From Bacillus sp. FJAT-27245 (GTDB lineage: Bacteria; Bacillota; Bacilli; Bacillales; Cytobacillaceae), in contig NZ_LIGI01000001.1 in assembly GCF_001273955.1 (NCBI RefSeq), positions 3,574,899 to 3,624,996 on the forward strand: 50,098 nucleotides of DNA, given 5' to 3'. The notes under the pieces are model-generated. The model saw nothing but the letters and a program-made list of their open reading frames with translations. It did not search any database and was not told the origin of the DNA. The stretch's first letter is position 1. Every line of letters starts with the position of its first letter. Positions 1 to 8,248 of this stretch are shown one piece after another. A program made the position numbers and the translations under genes.

Positions 1-473
1 CCAGCCGTACCATTCATTCCATTTAAAATTTCACCATTGGCGATGACGCCACCGCCTACGCCTGTTCCAAGTGTTATCGCCAGCAGCTCTTTTGTATTGT
101 TTCCAGCCCCTAGCCAATTTTCACCCAAGGCAACTAAATTCACATCATTTTCTACATATACTGGTATTCCAGACCGTTTTTCTAACTCTTGTCTCAATTT
201 AAAGTCTTGCCAGCCAATGTTCACAGCCTCATGAACGATACCTGTTGTTTTATCAACGAATCCTGGTGCACCAACACCCATACCTAAAATATTGCTTATG
301 TTCCATTCAGAAATTTTACCGGCGACTGAATCCCAAATTTCATCAAGAATATAAAGGCCTTGGCTCTCTTTATTCGTTTCTATTTGCCACTTATGAATGA
401 TATCTCCTTGCAGATTCAGGAAACCGATTTTGACAGTTGTCCCTCCGATATCAATTCCTATTATGATTTCCAT
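1..473 (-). CDS. ROK family sugar kinase (glucokinase or N-acetylglucosamine kinase type), 3' end outside the window
   Basis: Phosphorylates a hexose or amino sugar with ATP in the cytoplasm. The reverse strand opens at an ATG with an AAAGGAG site 8 bases upstream and reads MEIIIGIDIGGTTVKIGF, the ROK phosphate-1 loop. Further on come WQIETN, GVGAPGFVD, a VENDVN motif with the catalytic Asp, and GTGVGGGVIANGEI. The frame is still open at base 1, so the ExGH and CxCGxxGC zinc motifs are not seen. It is the last visible gene of a minus-strand set after a ROK repressor and a NagB-like deaminase, which favours an amino-sugar substrate, but plain glucokinase is possible. The family is sure, the substrate inferred. 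Confidence 0.88.
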   Translation of the reverse strand, partial: MEIIIGIDIGGTTVKIGFLNLQGDIIHKWQIETNKESQGLYILDEIWDSVAGKISEWNISNILGMGVGAPGFVDKTTGIVHEAVNIGWQDFKLRQELEKRSGIPVYVENDVNLVALGENWLGAGNNTKELLAITLGTGVGGGVIANGEILNGMNGTA

Positions 474-526
474 TGCACTTACTCCTTTAGCGCTACCTAT
501 TTTCTTACACTGATTTTGGGATCAGC

Positions 527-558
527 GCCTAAAGCATAGACAGCAAGCGGCTTTAGGC
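527..558. repeat. Inverted repeat between nagB and the ROK kinase
   Basis: GCCTAAAGC at 527-535 is mirrored by GCTTTAGGC at 550-558 with a 14-base loop. It lies in the 116-base gap between the nagB stop and the kinase start. No T-run follows in the direction of transcription, so it is not a plain terminator. It could stabilise or process the mRNA, or attenuate the kinase. Confidence 0.4.
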
Positions 559-589
559 ACTGACTCGATTAAATTGGCAGATTGCTTTT

Positions 590-1324
590 TTAATACTTTT
601 TCTCTAACAAAGACGCAGCAGCATCATCCATGATAAAGGTTACATTTGGATGTGTTCTCAAGATCGATGCTGGACATTCCTCATGAATTGGGCCCTCAAG
701 TGTTGCTTTAACTGCTGCAGCTTTTCTTTCGCCCGATGAAGCAACTAGAATATGCTTTGCCTCCATAATATCGGCCAAGCCCATTGTCAGCATTTGTGTC
801 GGCGCCTCCTCAGGCGTCAAATTGTGGTAGCCCATTGTGCTTTGAATGGTGGACTCGTCACTATCCGCTAAAAATAGGCGGGAGTCAAACGGTGTGCCTG
901 GTTCATTTGCGGCTAAATGGGCATTTACGCCAAGTCCGACAATTTGCAAATCACGAGGATATTTTTCAAGAACTTTACGGTAACGGGTTAATTCCGCTTC
1001 TGTATCCTCGACACTGCCATCGAGAAGACCAATGTATTTCGGGTGGGTTTTGATCAGGTCGTAAAACTTTTTATGCATGTATGTATAGACGGTAAAAGGC
1101 TTATTTCTTTCAGCCACATATTCATCCAAGTTTGTAAAAATGGCATTTTCAATCTTAACTTCATCTTTATTAATCGCCTCAACCAATAATTCGAACGTAC
1201 CGTCATAACTTGCGCCTGTTGTTGTATTAATGCTTGCCTCCTCGTTTTGCCTGAGTGTTTCAGCAATCACATCAAATGCAGCTCTGGATAATTCGTTATA
1301 ATCTCTTACCTGAATAATTTTCAT
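590..1324 (-). CDS. nagB: Glucosamine-6-phosphate deaminase family protein (NagB-like)
   Basis: NagB converts glucosamine-6-phosphate to fructose-6-phosphate plus ammonia, linking amino-sugar use to glycolysis. The 244-residue protein has the usual length. Visible motifs are TTTGASYDG (phosphate site), TNLDEYV with the catalytic Asp, and GLGVNAHLAANEPGTPFDS, which keeps the general-base His and the Glu of the usual G-x-G-x-(D/N)-G-H-I-x-F-N-E-P motif but has Ala for the Gly before His and for the Phe. That makes it a divergent member, and a related aldose-ketose isomerase specificity cannot be excluded. ATG at 1324 is preferred over GTG at 1327 because AAAGGAG lies 8 bases away. Two operator-like palindromes lie upstream (1385-1400, 1469-1483). 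Confidence 0.85.
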   Translation of the reverse strand: MKIIQVRDYNELSRAAFDVIAETLRQNEEASINTTTGASYDGTFELLVEAINKDEVKIENAIFTNLDEYVAERNKPFTVYTYMHKKFYDLIKTHPKYIGLLDGSVEDTEAELTRYRKVLEKYPRDLQIVGLGVNAHLAANEPGTPFDSRLFLADSDESTIQSTMGYHNLTPEEAPTQMLTMGLADIMEAKHILVASSGERKAAAVKATLEGPIHEECPASILRTHPNVTFIMDDAAASLLEKKY

Positions 1325-1384
1325 CACTATTTCTCCTTTTTACAGATATTTTAATAACACAAAAGTTTCAAAAGGTTGCATGCT

Positions 1385-1400
1385 ATTAAACTAAGTTTAT
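1385..1400. promoter_or_regulatory. Putative ROK repressor operator, copy 1
   Basis: TAAACTAAGTTTA, arms TAAACT and AGTTTA around a single A, lies 61 bases upstream of the nagB start. The same core recurs at 1469 and 2773, only around these genes. That the upstream ROK protein binds here is inferred. Confidence 0.55.
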
Positions 1401-1468
1401 CTATAGGGGAGGACCTCGTTTACCTTACATTAAATACGACGGTATTCATTGTAAATTCAGCTGTATTG

Positions 1469-1483
1469 TTAAACTAAGTTTAA
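1469..1483. promoter_or_regulatory. Putative ROK repressor operator, copy 2
   Basis: TTAAACTAAGTTTAA, identical over 15 bases to the copy in front of the regulator at 2773-2787. It lies between the regulator stop and nagB. Its centre is 83-84 bases, or eight helical turns, from that of copy 1, a spacing compatible with a looped complex. Confidence 0.6.
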
Positions 1484-1576
1484 TAATTAACCAAATTGTA
1501 ACACCCATTTATTTAATATACAACTGAAATTGCTTACAAGACTGAAAATTAAATAAGTGGATGTTCTTTTAAAAAA

Positions 1577-2743
1577 CTAAATTTCATCATTTGTAAATCG
1601 TAAAAATTCATTTAAAACGAGAGCGCTGGCTCCAATGATTCCGCTATCATTGCCAATACTCGGATGAATCAGGTGAAATGAATGATTAAGCGGCGACCAT
1701 ATATATTTGTTTGTAATTGTTTCAATATCCTTGACCAAGATTGGATAATCTTGAACCATTGGCCCTGCCAGCAGCACCCCTTTAGGATTATACATACAAA
1801 TCACATTGGCAATCGCTAAACAAAGATAATTACGAGCACGGTCAATCAGGTTTAGCGCCCAATTTTCCTTTCTCTCATAGGCTGCGAAAATTTCATTAAT
1901 TGGTCTTTGCGATTGTTTTTCAATTTCCGAGGAACACACATAGGTCTGCAAACACCCTAATCTTCCACAATCACACATGGCTCCATTTGGTTCCATTGTA
2001 ATATGTCCGATTTCCCCAAGAGTATTGAGATGACCGCGTAAAATTTCACCATTCATCATGACAGCCCCACCGACTCCAGTCCCGATATAAATACAAACGG
2101 AATCATGAAAATCAGTCATATTCCCAAATAAGCTTTCAGCCAATAGAACGGTCCGAACATGATTATCAACGTAGACAATATAATCAATCTTTTTTTCCAA
2201 GTAGGCTTTTATTTGAACGTTTTCCCAGTGAAACTGAGGAACAATCAGGGCTTCCCCTTCCGGCCACGAAATAAGACCAGGGATACTGATCCCAACCGCG
2301 ATGATCTTTTTAACAATCTCTTGATCAACTTGAGCTGTTAATAGGGAAATTTCATCAGCAATTTGATCAAGGGCAGTTTCCGCTCCTTGACTAGCGTTAA
2401 ATTCCAAGTACTTTTTTTCCAACACTTCTCCATTTAAAGCAACAATCCCTATTTTAATCGCATTCCAATCTATTTCTACACCAATAATGTAAGAACCATT
2501 TGAGTTTATTTCTAAAAGCGTCGCCCGCCTGCCAACCTCTCCTTCTATTTGTCCGACCTCGATAACCAACCCATCGTTGATTAATTCTTTAATAATTTTT
2601 CCAATACTAGTATTACTCATCTTGGTTAGTTCGGCTAATTGACTTCTTGAGATTTGTTTATGTTTTTGAATTAAACTTAATAGCATAAAATAATGATATT
2701 TCCTAACCCGGCCTTGATCGTATTTCAAATTAAACGTGGACAT
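1577..2743 (-). CDS. ROK family transcriptional repressor (NagC/XylR type)
   Basis: A sugar-responsive DNA-binding repressor. The N-terminus holds a winged HTH (about residues 20-65, QLAELTKMSNTSIGKIIKEL). The ROK domain follows, with IYIGTGVGGAVMMNGEILRG and the zinc motif CDCGRLGC. The ORF is open to 2899, but AAAGGAGG sits 7 bases before ATG 2743 (4 before ATG 2746), so the start is 2743 and the length 388 residues, typical of the family. It lies upstream of nagB and a ROK kinase on the same strand. An operator-like palindrome 30 bases upstream of its own start suggests autoregulation. The inducer is probably an amino sugar or its phosphate, by context only. Confidence 0.87.
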   Translation of the reverse strand: MSTFNLKYDQGRVRKYHYFMLLSLIQKHKQISRSQLAELTKMSNTSIGKIIKELINDGLVIEVGQIEGEVGRRATLLEINSNGSYIIGVEIDWNAIKIGIVALNGEVLEKKYLEFNASQGAETALDQIADEISLLTAQVDQEIVKKIIAVGISIPGLISWPEGEALIVPQFHWENVQIKAYLEKKIDYIVYVDNHVRTVLLAESLFGNMTDFHDSVCIYIGTGVGGAVMMNGEILRGHLNTLGEIGHITMEPNGAMCDCGRLGCLQTYVCSSEIEKQSQRPINEIFAAYERKENWALNLIDRARNYLCLAIANVICMYNPKGVLLAGPMVQDYPILVKDIETITNKYIWSPLNHSFHLIHPSIGNDSGIIGASALVLNEFLRFTNDEI

Positions 2744-2772
2744 CATCGCCCCTCCTTTAACACAAATCTTTA

Positions 2773-2787
2773 TTAAACTAAGTTTAA
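2773..2787. promoter_or_regulatory. Putative ROK repressor operator, copy 3 (autoregulatory)
   Basis: TTAAACTAAGTTTAA lies 30 bases upstream of the repressor start and is identical to 1469-1483. Its position suits promoter occlusion by the gene's own product. Confidence 0.6.
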
Positions 2788-2950
2788 TTATTATATACCT
2801 TTTAGTCAACGGAAACCACGACCCGTCCCGTAGTGATGCTCGATGTCCGCCACTTTGTCCATATTCTGAATGACTTATAAACGACGAGTAATGAAACATG
2901 AAACAGGGGACGGATCTACTGCTTCACAACATCCGGTCTCCCAAGCGTTT

Positions 2951-3631
2951 TTATTTACACAATATAAATCTATTAAATTGCTCTACAGTTTCAAAGTAAA
3001 ATTTAGATTCCAATTTCATTTGTTCCTTGATTTCAGGAATGCTGTGAGACCATCCAGCAGCGGCAAAATCCACATGACAGCTTCTCGCCATCTCCAAGCC
3101 AGGCTTCAGGTCATCCAGCATCAGCGCTTCTGTCGCCTGAAGATTAAAGCGATTTAATATTTCTTTAATTGGATATGGATGTGGCTTTCGCTGATGTTCC
3201 GGAAGTTCCCAGCCAAAGATTGCGTCTGGTATAAACCCACAATGAATCGAATAATCTCTTTCAATTCGGCTCCTCTCAGAATGAGAAACAACCGTAACAA
3301 TGCCACCTTGTTTTTTAAATTCCTGGATTGTCTCTACAAACAGTTCATAGAAGTCAGGGACAGTTGATTCGGTATATTTTTTCCATACCACTTGCTGATG
3401 TTTTTGTTTTTCCTCTGTGAATTTAATGATGTCTTTACACAAAGAAGAAAAACCTGGATTGAAACAGTATCGAACGATATCTTCTAAGGTAATGGGTTTA
3501 TCATTTGGCCTTAAGTCTTTAAGAGCCTCCACAAATGAAGGAAAGTGGATATCTGGAGTGCTTTTAACTCCAGTATCATCGTGGTCTAAGATAAAGCATT
3601 TATATTTTAAAGCTATACTAACCTCCTGCAT
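2951..3631 (-). CDS. HAD family hydrolase (phosphatase)
   Basis: A haloacid-dehalogenase-type phosphatase, probably phosphoglycolate-phosphatase-like, substrate unknown. Motif I is FILDHDDT with nucleophile and acid Asp. Motif II is VVSHS, the Lys lies in HQRKPHP, and motif IV is MLDDLKPG. A helical cap lies between motifs I and II. The start is uncertain: the only in-frame ATG (3631; TTG at 3634) has no ribosome site before it, while a good GGAGG lies inside the frame, 5 bases before an ATA codon at 3616. A non-AUG start or a mutated start codon is therefore possible. The downstream flank holds a short GACGGATCTACT sequence that recurs near 3637. Confidence 0.78.
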   Translation of the reverse strand: MQEVSIALKYKCFILDHDDTGVKSTPDIHFPSFVEALKDLRPNDKPITLEDIVRYCFNPGFSSLCKDIIKFTEEKQKHQQVVWKKYTESTVPDFYELFVETIQEFKKQGGIVTVVSHSERSRIERDYSIHCGFIPDAIFGWELPEHQRKPHPYPIKEILNRFNLQATEALMLDDLKPGLEMARSCHVDFAAAGWSHSIPEIKEQMKLESKFYFETVEQFNRFILCK

Positions 3632-3735
3632 CAAGAGACGGATCTACTATTTCACCGATATATTAGCCATTTTACCTATTTACAGCATCGGGGTCCTTAT
3701 ACATAATTCCCCAAAACATCCACCGTGGTCTTCAA

Positions 3736-4164
3736 TTATAAGTATTTTTTAAACCCCCTGCTAATTGAACCGTCATACCCTTCCCGTTCAAAAAAGCGAT
3801 GAGCATTATTGCGTTCCGCGTTGCTTAATAACATAATCCTATGACAATCTATCGATTTACAATATTGTTCAACGTAACGTAAAAGTTCTTGGCCAATTTT
3901 CTTGTTCCGATGCTGCTCGTGAACGACAATGTTTTCGACAACTCCATAGGGTCTGAATCCGTGCAAAGCCTGGAGGCATATATTTAGTGTCAGCGTCCCT
4001 ACTATTTCTCCTTCATCCTCATATACGAGTAAAAAATTGTGGGGATCCCTTCTCAGTTTATCAATCTGGTCCTCAAGTACATTCATTTTCTTACTATTTG
4101 GTACCAACATTTTATAGAGATTGAAAATCTGGGTTTTATCCGTTCTATCTGCTTCACGTATCAT
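3736..4164 (-). CDS. GNAT family N-acetyltransferase
   Basis: Acetyl-CoA dependent acetyltransferase of unknown acceptor, 142 residues. It shows the beta-strand EIVGTLTLNI, then the acetyl-CoA loop VHEQHRNKKIGQELL (the Q/RxxGxG/A motif, here R-N-K-K-I-G), and the C-terminal NAERNNAHRFFEREGYD. The ORF is open to 4212, but GGAG lies 8 bases before ATG 4164. This start also leaves a 20-base gap to the stop of the next GNAT upstream, so the two may share a transcript. Confidence 0.85.
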   Translation of the reverse strand: MIREADRTDKTQIFNLYKMLVPNSKKMNVLEDQIDKLRRDPHNFLLVYEDEGEIVGTLTLNICLQALHGFRPYGVVENIVVHEQHRNKKIGQELLRYVEQYCKSIDCHRIMLLSNAERNNAHRFFEREGYDGSISRGFKKYL

Positions 4165-4184
4165 TCGAATATCTCCTATTTTTA

Positions 4185-4985
4185 TCAGACTTCTGCTACC
4201 TGCCATTCGCAAATTTCAATCATCCCCAAATTTTTGTAGACACTTCGAGCAACTGGATTGTTATAAAACAGGTACGCATATTTACCTTCATTTAATAGCA
4301 TTTCGAACAAACCTATTAATACTTCTGTGCCATATCCCATCCCCCTGAAATCGGGATGGGTAAAAACCCCGATAATTATTGCACTGTTTTTCCCTTCTCT
4401 AATTGTTGCTGCTGATGCAACCATTTGTTTTTCCACACTTAAATAAACCGTCCGGTCAGTGGTGCTCCTTAATCTTTCTCTTTCCTTCCTAATATAATCC
4501 TCTTTATTTTCGGGAAGAGTGCCGACAAATTCCTCGGTCCTTAAGAATAAGTCATATTGCATTCCAATTTCATCATCGGTTTGGACAATTTTCAGCTGAA
4601 GTTCCGGGTACTTTCTTTTAGCAGAAACGGCCTTCACAACCCCCATATGAGATAAAGTAACCTTTTTAGGATTGATTAAAGGAATGAATTTGTTAATAAA
4701 TTTACTTGGACCCGATATCTTACTAAAGGTTAATTTCATTAACATTTCGTTATATAAAGTTACATCCCGATTAGCATTGGAATAGTATGTGATGTTATTA
4801 AAGTTATTTAATAAAACGGAAACTAATTTCCCGTTTTCAAATTCACCAAATAACTTAAAATTTTCACCTTCATATCTGTTACTAATTAAGTCATTGATGA
4901 GAAAGTAATAGTTGTCCACTTCGTCACCAAAAAGCTCTATAACTTGGTGATGGTTGTCAATTGACAGCTGCCTTACAGTAATCAT
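4185..4985 (-). CDS. GNAT family N-acetyltransferase, two-domain type
   Basis: A 266-residue protein whose C-terminal half is the catalytic GNAT domain: QMVASAATIREGKN, then VFTHPDFRGMGYGTEVL (acetyl-CoA loop R-G-M-G-Y-G), then LFYNNPVARSVYKNLGM. The N-terminal half (LSIDNHHQVIELFGDEVDNY) looks like the degenerate GNAT-like domain of FR47-type proteins. ATG 4985 follows AAAGGAG at 7 bases; the upstream extension to 5117 runs across a terminator and is rejected. The acceptor is unknown. It may be co-transcribed with the GNAT that starts 20 bases after it. Confidence 0.85.
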   Translation of the reverse strand: MITVRQLSIDNHHQVIELFGDEVDNYYFLINDLISNRYEGENFKLFGEFENGKLVSVLLNNFNNITYYSNANRDVTLYNEMLMKLTFSKISGPSKFINKFIPLINPKKVTLSHMGVVKAVSAKRKYPELQLKIVQTDDEIGMQYDLFLRTEEFVGTLPENKEDYIRKERERLRSTTDRTVYLSVEKQMVASAATIREGKNSAIIIGVFTHPDFRGMGYGTEVLIGLFEMLLNEGKYAYLFYNNPVARSVYKNLGMIEICEWQVAEV

Positions 4986-5024
4986 ACATTTTCTCCTTTT
5001 AGTAACATCCAGAGCAACACTAAA

Positions 5025-5060
5025 GGAGTGAAGCACTCGGTCGGTCCCCTGCTTCACTCC
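5025..5060. terminator. Hairpin terminator between VOC and GNAT genes
   Basis: GGAGTGAAGC (5025-5034) pairs with GCTTCACTCC (5051-5060) over a 16-base loop. It lies just 3' of the glyoxalase-fold gene. On the minus strand only a short T-poor tail follows, so termination strength is uncertain. Confidence 0.55.
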
Positions 5061-5074
5061 TTCATTTTCACTTT

Positions 5075-5488
5075 TTAACCGTTCAGGGCTTGGGGATCCA
5101 TATGCATGATTTCCCAATAATGTCCGTCAAGATCTTGATAGCTTCTGTAGTACATGAAGCCTTGGTCATGAGGCTTGCTTGCTTCGTGGCCGCCTGCCGC
5201 TATGGCTCTATCTACTATTTCATTTACTTGTTCCCTGCTTTCGGCGGAAAGGCAGTTAATGACTCCTGTCGTTTCGTGTGGATTAGGCAGTTCCTTTTTC
5301 GTGAATGATTGAAAGAAGGGCTGGACGAGTAACATGGCATAGATGTTCTCGCCTATGATCATGCAGGCTGCTTTTTCGTCGGTGAATTGAGGGTTGAATT
5401 CATAGCCAATTTGCTTGTAAAACTCCATTGACTTGTTTAGGTCTTTCACTGGCAGGTTCACAAAAATTTGTTTTGATTGTACTCCCAT
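5075..5488 (-). CDS. VOC (glyoxalase/bleomycin-resistance fold) family protein
   Basis: A 137-residue protein with paired beta-alpha-beta-beta-beta modules: FVNLPVKDLNKSMEFYKQIGYE opens module 1 (FVNLPV, SMEFYKQIGYEFN), and YRSYQDLDGHYWEIMHMDP closes module 2 with the metal-ligand Glu of HYWEI. The family includes lyases, dioxygenases and drug-binding proteins, and the variant resembles the predicted lactoylglutathione-lyase-like proteins common in Bacillus. Substrate unknown. The ATG at 5488 follows GGAGGGATAAACA at suitable spacing. Confidence 0.87.
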   Translation of the reverse strand: MGVQSKQIFVNLPVKDLNKSMEFYKQIGYEFNPQFTDEKAACMIIGENIYAMLLVQPFFQSFTKKELPNPHETTGVINCLSAESREQVNEIVDRAIAAGGHEASKPHDQGFMYYRSYQDLDGHYWEIMHMDPQALNG

Positions 5489-5556
5489 TGTTTATCCCTC
5501 CATTATTTAACGTTTTCATTTTTCATCTTATCCCAATCTTAACACTGTCATAATGT

Positions 5557-6354
5557 TCATATTTCTTTTCGATTGCTCTTTTTTACTCGCTGAAGGAAGT
5601 TCGTCATTAATCTGGGAATTGAAATGAGAATTGGAGGATCGTCTAGTTGAGCTGGCCTGAGGAGTAGATCTTGGTGAGGGACTTGTTCATTCCCGTTAAC
5701 GAGTATGGGGCCTGTTGGTTTATACCTTAACGTCTGATGCGGAATCAGGAAGGACTGCGCGTCCATTCCCCATGGAACAGATGTGGCAAACAAATAATAG
5801 AGCCCGGGTTTTACGTTGTGAAATTGAAAGTCACCGAGCGAAAAGAGAAGTGTGCCATAGAGCGGAAGTCCTTCCGGGATGGGTTTGGGAAATAAGCCGG
5901 CCAAAATGACCCCTTCAAACTCCTCATTTGATGAGACGGTTCCTTTTACGGATAGGGGGCTGTTGGCAAATTGTTGTCGTTTTGTTTTTCCATCCAGCTG
6001 CTCGAGGGTGTGCAGCAGGTTTTCCGCTTCCTCACGGGTATTCCGGAAATGGGCCGGGGTCACGCCGACACTTTTTGTAAACCTGGTCGTGAAGGTGCCT
6101 AAACTTTGCTGACCGATTTCCAAACCAATATCCCGGACACTCAGATTTGTGTTGAGCAATAACTCCTTTGCCCGCTGCAGGCGCATTGAGGAAACGAAAT
6201 ATAGTGGCGGAAGGCCCGTTTCTTCTTTAAACATCCTGCTAAAATGATAGGGGCTATACGATACATGGCTGGCCAGTTTGTCGAGTGTAATGTGATCATA
6301 CAGGTGCGTTTGGATATAGTGGATGGCCTCCGTGATTTCAATTTGCCTAGTCAT
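5557..6354 (-). CDS. AraC family transcriptional regulator
   Basis: The DNA-binding domain is N-terminal: two HTH units at residues 5-105 (ITLDKLASHVSYSPYHFSRM and VRDIGLEIGQQSLGTFTTRF, ending VGVTPAHFR). The remaining 160 residues form an unassigned C-terminal domain, probably effector sensing. N-terminal HTH with a C-terminal sensor is the layout of SoxS/Rob-type regulators. ATG 6354 is preferred over GTG 6357, as GAGG lies 5 bases upstream. Its target is not evident; neither neighbour is an obvious partner. Confidence 0.85.
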   Translation of the reverse strand: MTRQIEITEAIHYIQTHLYDHITLDKLASHVSYSPYHFSRMFKEETGLPPLYFVSSMRLQRAKELLLNTNLSVRDIGLEIGQQSLGTFTTRFTKSVGVTPAHFRNTREEAENLLHTLEQLDGKTKRQQFANSPLSVKGTVSSNEEFEGVILAGLFPKPIPEGLPLYGTLLFSLGDFQFHNVKPGLYYLFATSVPWGMDAQSFLIPHQTLRYKPTGPILVNGNEQVPHQDLLLRPAQLDDPPILISIPRLMTNFLQRVKKSNRKEI

Positions 6355-6450
6355 CACTACCTCACTTTCACATCCGGCGTTAAAAAGAGCTTATTGAGAA
6401 GTATTCGTTATATAGTTCAACTATCCTCCAAGTATTTTCAAAAAAGAGAG

Positions 6451-6518
6451 TGTTCCAAAGGGACGGTCCTTTTGGTACATAAAAAAGCCACGAGAACCAT
6501 CCCCGTGACCTAGTGGCC
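6451..6518. repeat. GGGACGGTYC palindromic repeat, copy 1
   Basis: Starts TGTTCCAAAGGGACGGTCC and folds back through GCCACGAGAACCATCCCC. The same sequence with few changes lies at 8938, 11213 and 26322, with a half copy at 8068. It sits just 3' of the beta-helix gene. The layout resembles REP or MITE-type intergenic elements. Confidence 0.8.
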
Positions 6519-6519
6519 T

Positions 6520-7947
6520 CTACTTTACATGGTCACCTGTTCCTCCTGCTATAGGAAGGACAAAGTTATTCGTATTTTTGCCTATGACCAGGTTCATATT
6601 TGTTTGTGTGGTTATATTGATTCCACGAATCGATACGTAGCGATTTAATTTCGGATTACTTTTGATAAGATTATTTCCAGCAATCGTACCGGAATTATGA
6701 CCAGAACGAAAGGCAATCGCAGAAGGCGTCCTATACAAAGAATCCTGTACATCCTCCACTCTGTTTCCAGTCACTGAAAACTGCTGATTATGAGTATAGA
6801 GGTGGATGCCATTTGCATAGGAATTTACCAATGTATTATTTTTTATAACCAATCCTCTCGTATAGGATGCCTGGATTGCACCAGAGGTACTATTTCCCTG
6901 CTGGCCCGCCTCTTTTAAAAAGTTTCCTTCAATGGTACAGCCACGGCTTTTATCAGATGGAGCTCCAGCCACAACGATTCCATATCCCTTGCCGATTCCT
7001 TCAATCCGATTGCCTTTTGCCGTACATTTTTGGGAACCAAATAGCTTCTTCCCTCCTTTTCCTGTTGCATTTACAAATGCAATGCCAACCTTTGTATTTC
7101 GTATCGTATTATTGTTAAACGTAATATTTTCCCCGCCATGAGTGTCAAGGGCCTCCCATAACGGAATGTCCTCTATGATGCTATTCGTCACTGAACTATT
7201 TGTGCTCCTGGGGTGTGCCTTTAAATTACTCTCAGCACCCTTCCGCGAATAAAAGACCCCGTATGCATTTCCTTTGTTTCCTGGTTTGATTGATTTTATA
7301 TGGCTCTTGTTAATATGCATATTACGGACTGACAATCCTCCTACTCCAGCAAAACCAATATCACGGATCACTGTATTCGAAATCCTTACATCATCCGCAA
7401 ATTCAGCCATAATGCCATAAAAACCAATATCATGAATATAGCAATCTTCTATAACAATATTTTCGACATAGCTAGCTGAATTTGCCCCCCGAATTGCTAT
7501 TCCGACTCCCTTTGGATCTGCTTTTGTATTGCCCGCCCCCTGGAGCTCAATCCCATATAACTTTACGCCATTGCCAATTGACAAAAGAGTTTGGTGTTTT
7601 TTATCGTTGTATAGTTTTGCTCCGTACCCAACTATCGTGGTATTGTCGGGTATTACTAAGCCGCTGATTTTAAATGAGCTGCCAGATGGCAATACGATAA
7701 CTTTTCCAGCTCCAAAATTTAAAGCCTTTTGTAGTTGTTCTGTCCTATCGTTTTTTGCGGTGTTTTCATCAGCCACAACATATATTATTTTGGTTTTATC
7801 AAAATTCGGTATTTTCTTTTCCAAAAGATGAATTAATCCATTCTTATTCTCCAATGCCCCATCACTAGACCCCGTTAATACAGTGGGAACAATCAAGAAG
7901 AAAAGAATGAACATGATACCCATCCTTGGAACTTTTAATTGCTGCAT
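6520..7947 (-). CDS. Secreted right-handed parallel beta-helix protein
   Basis: A 475-residue exported protein. The N-terminus (MQQLKVPRMGIMFILFFLIV) is a signal peptide with a basic start and hydrophobic core. From about residue 90 the sequence repeats beta-helix rungs rich in N, G, I and V (IVIEDCYIHDIGFYGI, ITFNNNTIRNTKVGIAFV, LVIKNNTLVNSYANGI), as in pectate-lyase-like and poly-epimerase folds. This suggests polysaccharide binding or cleavage outside the cell, with the substrate unknown. ATG 7947 is chosen because AAAAGGAG lies 8 bases upstream; the longer frame to 7974 has no such site. It stands alone, with repeat elements on both sides. Confidence 0.85.
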   Translation of the reverse strand: MQQLKVPRMGIMFILFFLIVPTVLTGSSDGALENKNGLIHLLEKKIPNFDKTKIIYVVADENTAKNDRTEQLQKALNFGAGKVIVLPSGSSFKISGLVIPDNTTIVGYGAKLYNDKKHQTLLSIGNGVKLYGIELQGAGNTKADPKGVGIAIRGANSASYVENIVIEDCYIHDIGFYGIMAEFADDVRISNTVIRDIGFAGVGGLSVRNMHINKSHIKSIKPGNKGNAYGVFYSRKGAESNLKAHPRSTNSSVTNSIIEDIPLWEALDTHGGENITFNNNTIRNTKVGIAFVNATGKGGKKLFGSQKCTAKGNRIEGIGKGYGIVVAGAPSDKSRGCTIEGNFLKEAGQQGNSTSGAIQASYTRGLVIKNNTLVNSYANGIHLYTHNQQFSVTGNRVEDVQDSLYRTPSAIAFRSGHNSGTIAGNNLIKSNPKLNRYVSIRGINITTQTNMNLVIGKNTNNFVLPIAGGTGDHVK

Positions 7948-8067
7948 CTTCTTACTCCTTTTAAACGAACCCATTTTACTCCTTGTAAAAATATATACAG
8001 AATTTTAATTCGTTCTTTTACCACGGTAGAATCCCGCCAAATAGATTATTATACATGTTCCACATGA

Positions 8068-8098
8068 ATGTTCCAAAGGGACGGTTCTTTTGGTAAAT
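8068..8098. repeat. Half copy of the GGGACGGTYC repeat
   Basis: ATGTTCCAAAGGGACGGTTC continues to TTTTGGTA and then stops; the returning arm is missing. It lies in the 301-base gap between the beta-helix gene and the exporter gene. The rest of that gap holds only the exporter promoter region. Confidence 0.7.
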
Positions 8099-8171
8099 TT
8101 TCCTTGGGTAGGGGCATCTCCGGAGAAGGCCGAAAAGGGTATTTTTAAATGAAGTAGAACCGATTCTGGCT

Positions 8172-8200
8172 TTCACTATATAGCTGAATTCCTATATAAT
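8172..8200 (+). promoter_or_regulatory. Candidate sigma-A promoter of the LysE-type exporter
   Basis: A perfect TATAAT at 8195-8200 has a weak -35 (TTCACT, 8172-8177) at 17 bases. It lies 49 bases before the exporter start. Confidence 0.4.
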
Positions 8201-8248
8201 TTAAGTAAGAATTTTGAGGGTATCTTATTTGGAACGGGGGATGAGTTC

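Noticed and set aside
2159-2341. Plus-strand ORFs within the ROK repressor, nagB and other minus genes
   Set aside because: Out-of-frame readings of coding sequence with no family motifs or ribosome sites.
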